This document shows, one piece after another, positions 6,180 through 13,483 of a DNA stretch of 13,483 nt (positions are counted from its first letter, which is position 1; every line of letters starts with the position of its first letter). The notes beneath the pieces were generated by a model. The model was not told the DNA's origin. It was given only the letters and a program-made list of their open reading frames with translations, and did no database searches. Origin of the DNA: Thermoplasmata archaeon (GTDB lineage Archaea > Thermoplasmatota > Thermoplasmata > Thermoplasmatales > Thermoplasmataceae); contig JAJZXP010000165.1 of NCBI GenBank assembly GCA_021806345.1, positions 1 to 13,483 of the forward strand, given 5' to 3'. A program made the position numbers and the translations under genes.

Positions 6180-8548
6180 TGGAACATAAGTTATATGGCT
6201 GTCAGACAGAGCCCCTCAGTTCCTACCTAAAAGCTTTGGGCATACTAAAAATAATTTCTGATCAGAAAGATGAAAACTTAATGTGCAGATGGGAGAATAA
6301 TTACTTGGTAATAAAAACTGAGTGTGACCAAAATGAATTAATTAGATTTTTTTCTGAAGAATATAGCCCATCTCCAATACTATCTCCTTGGAACGGTGGC
6401 AGTGGTTTTTATCCCAATGATTCTGAAGTAAAAGAAAACATTAAAAAAATTTCAGATCTCAGAGATAAGAGATTTTGCGACTTCATTTCAACTTACAATC
6501 AGATTAGTGAAACACTTGAAAAATCATTTCCTGAGATATTTGGTTCACCCCCAACTTTAAGGGATTTAATTGAAAAGTTTACTGAGAAAAAGAAAAATAC
6601 GGAAATAGAGAAGTTAAAGAAACTTAAAGGTAGAATAATTAAAAAATTAGACAATCCAGACAAAATAGACGAAGAGAGTATTGAAACTTTAAGTGCGGTT
6701 GGAAATTCTAAGCTAAAGTCAGAAATTAAAAAGCTTGGAATATTGAATAATGATTTTTATCAGGCAATGAGGGATGAATACAAAGGTAAAATTGTGACAA
6801 AGTTAAGAGATACAATAAATGATAGGTATCTAGAGTGGATCGATGCATCCATACTCATCAATGCAGAGGGGAAACCTGTTTTCCCTCCATTGTCTGGTAG
6901 TGGTGGAAACGAAGGTAGGTTGGATTACTCAAGTCTGTTTATTGCTTCGCTAACAAAAATATTTGTAAACAAGAATAATTCTAGCACTGAATTACTGAGA
7001 AATTCACTGTTCGGAGACTTAACTGATAAATTACTGGAATCTCGCGTTGGCAAATTTGATCCAGGAAAAGCTGGAGGCTTCAATCAGGGTAATGAAATAG
7101 AAACAGACACCGTTAAAATAAATCCATGGGATCTTATTCTTATGTTGGAAGGCATTCTTATCTGGAGCAATTCCATAGGAAGGAGAAATGCCATTAGAGA
7201 AACAAAAATTGTTACACCATTCACCGTTTCATACTCTCCTTATGGATATGAGTCTTCAAACGTTTCAGATTTCAAGAAATCAATGGAAATATGGGTACCA
7301 ATATGGAATAACTACGCCTATGCAGACGAACTTAAGTCGCTATTCAGGGAAGGAAGAGTAGCCTTAAAGGGAAAAGTGGTGAGAAAAGGACTGGACTTCA
7401 TTCAAGCTATAAATTCATTAGGCGTGGATAGGGGCATAACTGGATTCTTGAGATATTGTTTTCTTGTTAGAAGGGGCCGGTCTTATATAGCTTTGCCCTC
7501 CGGTCTTCATAGAGTTAAATATAGTAAATATGTAAATCTAATTGAAGATCTGGACTTCGTATATCTGACATTTGAACAAAATCTGAAAGTAATTCAGGGG
7601 GCGGGGAAAAACTTGCCAAAAGTATATGAATCCATAAAAAGAAATCTATATGAATCTACGTATGATCTTTTAAATAATGGAAATCCTCTAAATGCTGTAC
7701 GATTGCTAAGGGCCATTGGAAGGGCAGAAATGTCTTTTTCCAGAATTAGGGGAAAATATGAAAATAAGGGAGGGCAGAAAATCAGGCCACTGTTTGGATT
7801 AAGCACCAACTGGATAAATAAATCTAATGATAAAAGTTGCGAGTTTAGGATAGCTCTTTCCCTGTCATCAATAGGGAAAACCGAAAAGGTTGGTTCATTT
7901 CGGTCAAATATTGAAGGGACAAGTCTTCAAGATGACAGAAAATGGGATAACGACATAGGTCAGTTTTCGTGGACAGGCGCTAATCTTACCGAAAAATTGA
8001 TAAATACATTAATAAAAAGACTTACTCTGGCTCAATCAAACAAAACTTCTACTCTCCCATTGTTTTCTAAGATTAAATTAAGTCTTAATGATGTGATGAA
8101 ATTTGTAAATGGTGAAATAGATGAAAGATACATTGAAGAGCTTTTGTTTGCATTTTCATTAATAAGATGGGGCGATAACAAGTCACCACAAAATTTAAGG
8201 GAGATGAATGATTATATTTCAACAAACTCATCCTTTGCTTATCCAATCGATAGACTCTGGGCGCTGGTAAGGTTGTATTTTTCACCTGAGCAATTTTCTC
8301 AAAACTCAAAGGTTAGTTTTAATCCCGATAGGAATTTGATAAAACTTCTCTTATCCGGCAAATCTAAAGAAACATTTAGATTGGTAAATGTCCAGATGAT
8401 GAAACAAAACGTATTCCCTATAAAGATAGATAATGACAAGCCCATGGACAAAAGGTATGTGGCATCTCTATTATTTCCATTAAGAGAAAAAGATTTTAAG
8501 GAGTTAAAGAGTATGGTTATAAAGAAAGTTGAGGTCAATGATAAATAA
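6179..8548 (+). CDS. csx17: Csx17, large subunit (Cas8-type) of the I-G effector complex
   Basis: 789 residues from ATG 6179, overlapping the cas3 stop as TAATG. In type I-G this protein (also called Cas8u2/Cas8g) is the large subunit of the crRNA complex and is thought to take the role of PAM recognition and Cas3 recruitment. Family signatures are visible in order: LYGCQTEPLSSYLKALGILK (5-24), PSPILSPWNGGSGF (65-78), YLEWIDASI (217-225), FPPLSGSGGNEGRLDYSSLF (235-254), GKFDPGKAGGFNQG (291-304), NPWDLILMLEG (315-325) and GVDRGITGFLRYCFLVRRGR (415-434) followed by SYIALPSG. Residues about 90-215 form a lysine- and glutamate-rich, mostly helical insert between the second and third signatures. 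The C-terminal third is more variable. The length is in the normal range and no break is seen. Confidence 0.92.
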   Translation: MEHKLYGCQTEPLSSYLKALGILKIISDQKDENLMCRWENNYLVIKTECDQNELIRFFSEEYSPSPILSPWNGGSGFYPNDSEVKENIKKISDLRDKRFCDFISTYNQISETLEKSFPEIFGSPPTLRDLIEKFTEKKKNTEIEKLKKLKGRIIKKLDNPDKIDEESIETLSAVGNSKLKSEIKKLGILNNDFYQAMRDEYKGKIVTKLRDTINDRYLEWIDASILINAEGKPVFPPLSGSGGNEGRLDYSSLFIASLTKIFVNKNNSSTELLRNSLFGDLTDKLLESRVGKFDPGKAGGFNQGNEIETDTVKINPWDLILMLEGILIWSNSIGRRNAIRETKIVTPFTVSYSPYGYESSNVSDFKKSMEIWVPIWNNYAYADELKSLFREGRVALKGKVVRKGLDFIQAINSLGVDRGITGFLRYCFLVRRGRSYIALPSGLHRVKYSKYVNLIEDLDFVYLTFEQNLKVIQGAGKNLPKVYESIKRNLYESTYDLLNNGNPLNAVRLLRAIGRAEMSFSRIRGKYENKGGQKIRPLFGLSTNWINKSNDKSCEFRIALSLSSIGKTEKVGSFRSNIEGTSLQDDRKWDNDIGQFSWTGANLTEKLINTLIKRLTLAQSNKTSTLPLFSKIKLSLNDVMKFVNGEIDERYIEELLFAFSLIRWGDNKSPQNLREMNDYISTNSSFAYPIDRLWALVRLYFSPEQFSQNSKVSFNPDRNLIKLLLSGKSKETFRLVNVQMMKQNVFPIKIDNDKPMDKRYVASLLFPLREKDFKELKSMVIKKVEVNDK

Positions 8549-9599
8549 AAAATTCGATTATAAAATACTGATTGAAGGGCCAAGGCTGTTAATGGATGTT
8601 AAGCTCAAACCAACACAGGGTGATAGATTTCAGCCAACAGGGTTTCCAGAAATAGGTGCGGCCGAGTTTCAAAGACCAGACGGAACAAGGATGGTTCTAG
8701 TCGAAAGCGCCCAATCCATGGCCAATAGGCTCGAATCAACTATAATTGGTGCAGACGGATACAATGTAATAGAAAGTCTGAAGGGAATTTCATACATAGT
8801 ATCTGAACTGTCAACTGATGGAGACTTGAAATTTACATCATCTCTCATTGAGGCACATAGAATGAACTCGCCTTACATAATATCAGATAAAAACTTCAGG
8901 GAAGAATTAAAGAAGGAAGGCTCGTATTTCAAAGGTCAGCCTATGAACTGGAAAAAGGTGGCAAAGGCAGTCTTTAAATATGATGTTAATTCCTTAATTC
9001 ACGGAATTTTTATGGCAAATCTTGAAGATGGCAGGTTAAAACTACCAAGAATTCTAAGCTCTTTTATAGAAGCTGAAAATATAAAGGAGGTTTCCACGGG
9101 TGGGGTTAAAAATAATCCAATAGACCCAACAGGAAAACTGAGGACAAAAGAAATTAAAAAAGATGTGTACGGGAACGTCCCCTATCACAGGACTGAATAT
9201 ACCGCAGAGAGTATTGATGCGTATTTCAATATAGATACGTCTCTTCTGAAAAGTTATGAGCTTGGAGAGGATGAGACAAAGCTGGTCTTCTTTCTCTGTA
9301 TGCTGAAGATAAGAAAATTTCTCGACAGTTCTCTCAGACTTAGGACTGCTTGCGATCTGAGGGTCGATAGCAGTATTGTAATTAATATAGAAAAAGATGA
9401 ATATGTAGAATTTCCCAAGGAAAAGGAAATAATAGAAATCCTGAGTGACCTCATCAAAAAATGTGAACATAGTTTCAGCACGCCTCCTGTTACAAAGCTG
9501 CAGGTCGAGGCAAAATGGACTGCAAAGGGGGACAAGCCAAATAATGGCGAGGAGCATATGGATACAGAAAATGAAGATGATACATTAGATGACGAATAA
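8538..9599 (+). CDS. csb1: Csb1, Cas7-type backbone subunit
   Basis: Cas7-family RAMP protein (GSU0053 group) expected to polymerise along the crRNA spacer. ATG 8538 gives 353 residues. It is preferred to the in-frame TTG 8529 because GAGGT lies just ahead of the ATG, although the spacing is short. The gene overlaps the end of csx17 by 11 nt. Hallmarks: GPRLLMDVKLKPTQGDRFQP (14-33) followed by TGFPEIGAAEF, then VLVESAQSMANRLE (53-66), which is the most conserved block of the family. Later segments include an ISDKNFREELKKEG region and a LRTACDLRVDSS stretch. The last 25 or so residues form an acidic, disordered-looking tail (ending ENEDDTLDDE) that is probably outside the fold. No catalytic residues are expected. 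The gap to csb2 is 10 nt. Confidence 0.93.
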   Translation: MINKKFDYKILIEGPRLLMDVKLKPTQGDRFQPTGFPEIGAAEFQRPDGTRMVLVESAQSMANRLESTIIGADGYNVIESLKGISYIVSELSTDGDLKFTSSLIEAHRMNSPYIISDKNFREELKKEGSYFKGQPMNWKKVAKAVFKYDVNSLIHGIFMANLEDGRLKLPRILSSFIEAENIKEVSTGGVKNNPIDPTGKLRTKEIKKDVYGNVPYHRTEYTAESIDAYFNIDTSLLKSYELGEDETKLVFFLCMLKIRKFLDSSLRLRTACDLRVDSSIVINIEKDEYVEFPKEKEIIEILSDLIKKCEHSFSTPPVTKLQVEAKWTAKGDKPNNGEEHMDTENEDDTLDDE

Positions 9600-9609
9600 A
9601 TGATGTTTT

Positions 9610-11076
9610 ATGATAGCCTTCAAAATAACACTATTATCGGGTAGATACCATTCTACCCCTTGGGGAAGAAATGTCAATGAGGGCATCCCAGAATTCCCTC
9701 CATCGCCATATAGAATAGCAAGGGCAATCATTGATTCATGGCTTAGAAAGCGCCCATCCTGGGACATTAGTACCCTGGAAACGATAATTGAAAAATTATC
9801 TGAAAACCTTCCAGTATTCAGTACACCTAGGTTCAGTGAAGGAGTAATACTCAGTTTTATGAGTCAAAATTTAAAAGATAGCACTCAAAAGCAGCTTATA
9901 TATGATGGCTTTATAAGCACCAATCCTGAGGATCCAATATATGTTATCTGGAAGGACGTAGAATTTACAGAGACAGAAGTGCAAAAATTGGAAGAGATAT
10001 TATCACTAATAAATTACCTAGGCAGAAGTGATTCATGGGTAAAAATTGAAACTCTAAAAGATTTGAAAGAATTTGGAGGCAGAATAAATGTTGAGCCTTT
10101 ACAAGATTTAAATTATTTTGATGACAACAAGGAAAAAGTCAAGGTTGCAGTTCCAATTGCAAAAAAAGATTATAAATATATGGAAAAAGCTGAGTGGTTT
10201 GATGCGCTAATGCTTACAACTTCTGATACAATCTATAGGGGAATAAGTTCACCATATGCATTGAAATTTACATATTATTTAATTGAAAAGCCAGAAATAA
10301 AAGAAGACAAAAGCAATAAGTCATTGGCTGGAAGACTTAAAGTTAAAAATTTCCTTTATTCAATAGATTCAAAGGTTCCACCTATGGCAACCGATTCATT
10401 GATCATAGCAGAAAGAATACATAAGAAAATTAATGGCATTTATGGAAAAATGTCTAACAAAGCTAGATCAGTAAATTTAAGTGGAATAAATCCGGATGGT
10501 TCTATTTCAAAGGGTCATAGACATATTTTTATCCTTCCGCTTGACTTGAATAATAATGGAAGAATAAGTCATATATTAATAAGAAACAAAGAATATTTCA
10601 CACAGACTGAACTGCTCGCGCTCGATCACACAAGATCCATCTGGCAATCAAATGGAAGGCCAGATATTAAACTCATTCCAGAAGAGTGGGGCGAAGATCA
10701 CGAAATAAGTGTCATACAGAAATCCAAAAGATTCAAAAGTGTCACTCCTGTAGTATTAACAAGGCATTATAGAAAAGGAAGGGGAGATTATTATGGGTGG
10801 TTAGGCAATGAACTGATCCACGAACTTGCGAATCACGGATTGCCAAAACCAATATCATTTAAGCTTCTAGATAAATCATCAAAAAATGGACATAGTTATT
10901 ATTGGCTGGATTTCAAAAGGAACAGAAAAGATGATCCAGTAAATTTGGGATACGGGTTTGAAGTTGTTTTTGAAGATTATCTACTTGGTCCTTTCTCCAT
11001 AGGATATGGGGCACACTTTGGACTTGGTACATTCATGCCAGTTAAGGAGGTAAAGGAGGATGGTAGTAAGCAATGA
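9610..11076 (+). CDS. csb2: Csb2, Cas5-Cas6 fusion protein (crRNA processing and capping)
   Basis: 488 residues from ATG 9610. No cas6 or cas5 gene exists elsewhere in the locus. In subtype I-G both roles are attributed to Csb2 (GSU0054 group), a fused RAMP protein. The N-terminal Cas5-like half shows GRYHSTPWGRNVNEGIPEFP (11-30) and PPSPYRIARAIIDSW, the signature block of the family. The C-terminal Cas6-like half shows KGHRHIFILPLDLNNNGRIS (301-320) with His303 and His305 as candidate catalytic residues, RFKSVTPVVLTRH (374-386) and the glycine-rich RNA-binding loop GPFSIGYGAHFGLGTF (460-475). It should cut the repeat 3' of its hairpin and keep hold of the product. It overlaps the cas4-cas1 gene by 17 nt and carries that gene's ribosome site inside its last codons. 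Confidence 0.92.
   Translation: MIAFKITLLSGRYHSTPWGRNVNEGIPEFPPSPYRIARAIIDSWLRKRPSWDISTLETIIEKLSENLPVFSTPRFSEGVILSFMSQNLKDSTQKQLIYDGFISTNPEDPIYVIWKDVEFTETEVQKLEEILSLINYLGRSDSWVKIETLKDLKEFGGRINVEPLQDLNYFDDNKEKVKVAVPIAKKDYKYMEKAEWFDALMLTTSDTIYRGISSPYALKFTYYLIEKPEIKEDKSNKSLAGRLKVKNFLYSIDSKVPPMATDSLIIAERIHKKINGIYGKMSNKARSVNLSGINPDGSISKGHRHIFILPLDLNNNGRISHILIRNKEYFTQTELLALDHTRSIWQSNGRPDIKLIPEEWGEDHEISVIQKSKRFKSVTPVVLTRHYRKGRGDYYGWLGNELIHELANHGLPKPISFKLLDKSSKNGHSYYWLDFKRNRKDDPVNLGYGFEVVFEDYLLGPFSIGYGAHFGLGTFMPVKEVKEDGSKQ
11044..11059 (+). promoter_or_regulatory. Tandem Shine-Dalgarno sites before cas4-cas1
   Basis: AAGGAGGT (11044-11051) and AAAGGAGG (11052-11059) lie back to back inside the end of csb2. 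The first is 8 nt from ATG 11060, a functional spacing. The second abuts the ATG and is too close. They fix the cas4-cas1 start and suggest strong or coupled translation of the adaptation genes. Confidence 0.6.
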
Positions 11077-12748
11077 TATTGGAAATAAAGATTATATACC
11101 CCTAAGAATGATAAATGAATTTGTCTATTGCCCAAGATTATTCTATCTAGAATATGTAAACGGATATTTCAAAGATTCTTCAGACACAGTTGAGGGAAGT
11201 ATAAAACATGAAAGAGTGGATAAGGAAAAGGGAATTTTACCTCCATCAGATGATTTAAATATAGAAAGTGTGGCTATACATGCCACATCAGTTACATTAT
11301 CCTCAGAACTGGAAGGTATTATCGCTAAAATTGATCTGGTCGAAGGAGATGGAAAAGAAGTCAATCCAGTAGAATATAAAAAAGGTAGACCTAGCGAAAG
11401 CGCTGATAAAATATGGGATGGAGATAAGTTACAACTGACTGTGCAGGCAATGATACTTAGAGAAAATGGTTACCAGTGTGGAGAAGCTACGGTTTATTAT
11501 GCATCAACTAACCAAAAAATAGTTCTTAAGATAAATGAAAATACGATCGACTGGGCAAAAAATATTATCAAGAATGCTAGAGACTTAGCATTTACAAAGA
11601 TCATCCCTCCACCATTAATAGATAGTCCGAAGTGTATTAGGTGTTCTTTAGTTTCCATATGTCTGCCAGACGAAACAATTTCTCTTAAAATAGAGAAAAA
11701 CGAGGAAAAAGAAAATGAAGTAAGGAGGTTATTTCCTGCTAGAACAGATTACTATCCACTCTACATAGGTGAGCAGGGGGCATACGTATCTAAGAAGGGA
11801 GAGGAGTTAGTAGCAAAGAAGGATGATAGAATAATTGGAAACTACAGACTCCTAGAAATTTCAAGTGTATCCATATTTGGCAATATTCAAATTTCAACAC
11901 AGGCAATTAAAGAATTGTGTAGTAGAAATATCCCTATATGTTATTTCTCAACAGGTGGTTGGTTTACAGGAATCACTAATGGTTTTTCAAACAAAAACAT
12001 AGAACTGAGGATTAATCAGTTTGAAATAGCATCACAACCTGATAAATCATTGGAAATAGCAAAAAGATTCATTGTTGGAAAAATAAAGAATTCAAGAACA
12101 ATGCTAAGAAGAAATGCAGATGGCATAGAGTTAAGCACACTTAATAATTTAATTGAGTTAGTTAAAAAGGCAACAAATAGTAGGGATTTAAATGAATTGA
12201 TGGGCATAGAAGGTCTTGCAGCTAGAATATACTTCAGCAACTTCAGTAAAATGTTAAAAAAGACTGACAATAAACCAGATTTTAATTTCATTGATAGGAA
12301 TAGAAGACCACCAAAGGATCCAATCAATGCAATTCTTTCATATCTCTATGCATTGCTGGCAAAAGATATGACTATTACTGCAACAGAGGTAGGTTTCGAC
12401 CCATATCTGGGGTTTTTACACAAACCTAAATACGGGAAACCTGCGCTTGCTTTGGATTTAATGGAGGAGTTCAGACCAATAATTTGCGATTCAGTGGCCA
12501 TATCTGTTTTAAACAACAACGAAATAGATGCTGGTGATTTTATAAAGAGAGGGAACGCGGTAGCATTTAATCCGAATGGGAAGAAGAAAATTATAGGGGC
12601 GTACGAAAGAAGACTTGATGACCTAATTATTCATCCGCTATTCAAATATTCGATCAGTTATAGGAGAATTTTTGAGGTTCAGACTCGATTGCTAAGCAGG
12701 TTTATTAGTGGAGAAATAAAGCAGTATCCAATATTTACAACGAGGTAA
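11060..12748 (+). CDS. cas4-cas1: Cas4-Cas1 fusion, spacer-acquisition nuclease/integrase
   Basis: 562 residues fusing the PAM-selecting Cas4 exonuclease to the Cas1 integrase, a hallmark of I-G/I-U loci. The Cas4 part (about 1-205) has INEFVYCPRLFYLEY with Cys24, GSIKHERVD (His50), the RecB-type nuclease motifs ID (Asp92) and VEYKKG (Glu105, Lys107), Gln125/Gln129 in the QxxxQ helix, and the C-terminal cysteines 192, 195 and 201. Together with Cys24 these can ligate a 4Fe-4S cluster. The Cas1 part starts near 225 (LFPARTDYYPLYIGEQGAYV) and carries Glu384 in MGIEGLAARIYF, His454 in GFLHKPKYG, and Asp466/Glu469 in LALDLMEEFRP, the usual metal-binding triad region. All active-site residues of both halves appear intact. 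The gap to cas2 is 2 nt. Confidence 0.95.
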   Translation: MVVSNDIGNKDYIPLRMINEFVYCPRLFYLEYVNGYFKDSSDTVEGSIKHERVDKEKGILPPSDDLNIESVAIHATSVTLSSELEGIIAKIDLVEGDGKEVNPVEYKKGRPSESADKIWDGDKLQLTVQAMILRENGYQCGEATVYYASTNQKIVLKINENTIDWAKNIIKNARDLAFTKIIPPPLIDSPKCIRCSLVSICLPDETISLKIEKNEEKENEVRRLFPARTDYYPLYIGEQGAYVSKKGEELVAKKDDRIIGNYRLLEISSVSIFGNIQISTQAIKELCSRNIPICYFSTGGWFTGITNGFSNKNIELRINQFEIASQPDKSLEIAKRFIVGKIKNSRTMLRRNADGIELSTLNNLIELVKKATNSRDLNELMGIEGLAARIYFSNFSKMLKKTDNKPDFNFIDRNRRPPKDPINAILSYLYALLAKDMTITATEVGFDPYLGFLHKPKYGKPALALDLMEEFRPIICDSVAISVLNNNEIDAGDFIKRGNAVAFNPNGKKKIIGAYERRLDDLIIHPLFKYSISYRRIFEVQTRLLSRFISGEIKQYPIFTTR

Positions 12749-12750
12749 AA

Positions 12751-13041
12751 ATGCGAAAGAAATACGTAGTTTCCTATGATATTACAGATCCTAAAAGATT
12801 AAATCAGGTCTACAAAAAAATGAGGGGATATGGAGATACGTTGCAGTATTCTGTCTTCATATGTGACCTATCTCTCAAAGAAAAGATCATCATGGTTTCT
12901 GAACTCTCTCATATAATAAACCATTCACAGGATAGTATTTTGATCTTCGAGTTGGGAAACTCAAATGCTCAATTTCAGAAAAAAATAACGTCAATAGGAA
13001 AAGTGAAAAAGATTGATGATAGGGGGGCAATGATTATATAA
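12751..13041 (+). CDS. cas2: Cas2, partner of Cas1 in spacer integration
   Basis: 96 residues from ATG 12751. A GAGGT ribosome site overlaps the cas1 stop. Cas2 dimers bridge two Cas1 dimers and set the spacer length. The N-terminal strand KKYVVSYDITDPKRL carries the conserved Asp10. QYSVFICDLS (residues about 32-41) is the second strand of the ferredoxin-like fold, and SILIFELG near residue 65 is the fourth. Length and motifs are typical of a complete Cas2. It is the last gene before the leader and array. Confidence 0.93.
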   Translation: MRKKYVVSYDITDPKRLNQVYKKMRGYGDTLQYSVFICDLSLKEKIIMVSELSHIINHSQDSILIFELGNSNAQFQKKITSIGKVKKIDDRGAMII

Positions 13042-13357
13042 AATCAGCAATTAACATCTTTGCATTTCGGTTTTGGTAAAAAACACCGTCTTTGGCGGGA
13101 GATGGAGAATGGATCTCACCTGGATCGTTAATATCACCGCCAATTAGCGAGAGCTTAGTCATTATCAATACTAAATGCACCTCTCAATATCAGAAATTAA
13201 CATTATTTTGTGAGTTCTATATGAGAAGGAAATCACTCTATCTTAGATATTTTACTGTAATTTTGCAAACTCCTCGCAGAAATAAATTTAACATTAAGAA
13301 TAGATGGCAATTTATCCTTCAAGGCAATCTTTTTAAAAGCAATACCTATATGTATGG
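13042..13357 (+). promoter_or_regulatory. CRISPR leader (about 316 bp, no gene)
   Basis: AT-rich non-coding sequence between cas2 and the first repeat. By position it should hold the array promoter and the integration-guiding elements. TTTTTAAAA at 13330-13338 is a TATA-like element whose centre is about 24-27 nt before the first repeat, which would place transcription start at the repeat boundary. AAATAAATTTA near 13280-13290 is an alternative, with a start near 13312. TTAACAT occurs three times (13051, 13197, 13288) and GCAAT three times near the repeat (13307, 13324, 13339). No ribosome-site-backed ORF or clear terminator is seen after cas2. Confidence 0.7.
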
Positions 13358-13483
13358 GTTTCCATGGTTGAAAAATCATGGCCCTATTGAAGCATGTATA
13401 TCTCATTTCCGAAGACTGCGATGACTGGTGTTTCCATGGTTGAAAAATCATGGCCCTATTGAAGCTATTGAAAAGAAGCTGGG
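13358..13483 (+). CRISPR. Start of CRISPR array: two 36-bp repeats, one full spacer, one partial
   Basis: Identical 36-bp repeats lie at 13358-13393 and 13430-13465. They are separated by a 36-bp spacer (13394-13429) and followed by 18 bp of the next spacer at the window edge. The repeat begins GTTTCCATGG and ends ATTGAAGC. Its centre (13362-13381) folds as CCATGGTT-GAAA-AATCATGG: 8 base pairs with one G-U wobble, closed by a GAAA tetraloop. Cleavage between repeat positions 28 and 29 would leave an 8-nt 5' handle, ATTGAAGC, the usual type I length. Orientation is the same strand as the cas genes: leader to the left, and the ATTGAA-type end on the 3' side. The visible spacer is therefore the newest one. 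Confidence 0.93.

Noticed and set aside
8529..8537. TTG 8529 as the csb1 start
   Set aside because: ATG 8538 is three codons on and has GAGGT just ahead. The family's conserved region does not need the extra residues.
13092..13451. Frames on both strands across the leader and repeats
   Set aside because: They run into the CRISPR repeats; the minus-strand one repeats the same MIFQPWK peptide because it translates the repeats. The leader is non-coding by position and composition.

Overview
The window reads as an AT-rich archaeal chromosome segment. Three things suggest this. Arginine is mostly AGA/AGG and isoleucine is often ATA. The cas operon is preceded by a well-placed archaeal TATA element, consistent with a leaderless first transcript. 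Genes further downstream and upstream use archaeal/bacterial GGAGG or GGTGA ribosome sites. A Thermoplasmata-like euryarchaeon is my best guess, but no phylogenetic marker gene is present, so the lineage is inferred.

Right part (about 3.66-13.48 kb): a complete, apparently intact subtype I-G (formerly I-U) CRISPR-Cas locus, all on the + strand. The order is cas3 (helicase followed by a C-terminal HD nuclease), csx17 (cas8-type large subunit), csb1 (cas7), csb2 (cas5-cas6 fusion), a cas4-cas1 fusion and cas2. A leader of about 316 bp follows, then the start of a CRISPR array. Two identical 36-bp repeats and one 36-bp spacer are visible, and the array runs off the window. Genes overlap or lie within about 10 bp of each other, so they form one transcription unit from a TATA box at about 3659-3668. 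Csx17, Csb1 and Csb2 should form the crRNA-guided surveillance complex. Csb2 should also process the crRNA at the repeat hairpin. Cas3 degrades the target, and Cas4-Cas1 with Cas2 acquires spacers.

Left part (1-3.66 kb): a run of small, truncated or broken genes around one large intact gene. In order these are: an unrecognised 129-residue or longer protein; a 27-residue peptide with a strong ribosome site; a decayed copy of a short 'EFER..KN.Y' gene; an intact 642-residue protein with two C-terminal membrane helices; a frameshifted small zinc-binding protein; an N-terminal fragment of a GHKL ATPase; an orphan reading-frame remnant; a second short 'EFER' copy; and the N-terminal part of a DNA methyltransferase with motif TSPPYNIGK that ends in a premature stop. 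This looks like an eroded defence or mobile-gene island beside the CRISPR locus.

The CRISPR system belongs to a known subtype. The less explained material is the 642-residue membrane protein, the duplicated short 'EFER' gene, and the repeat hairpin, which closes on a GAAA tetraloop.
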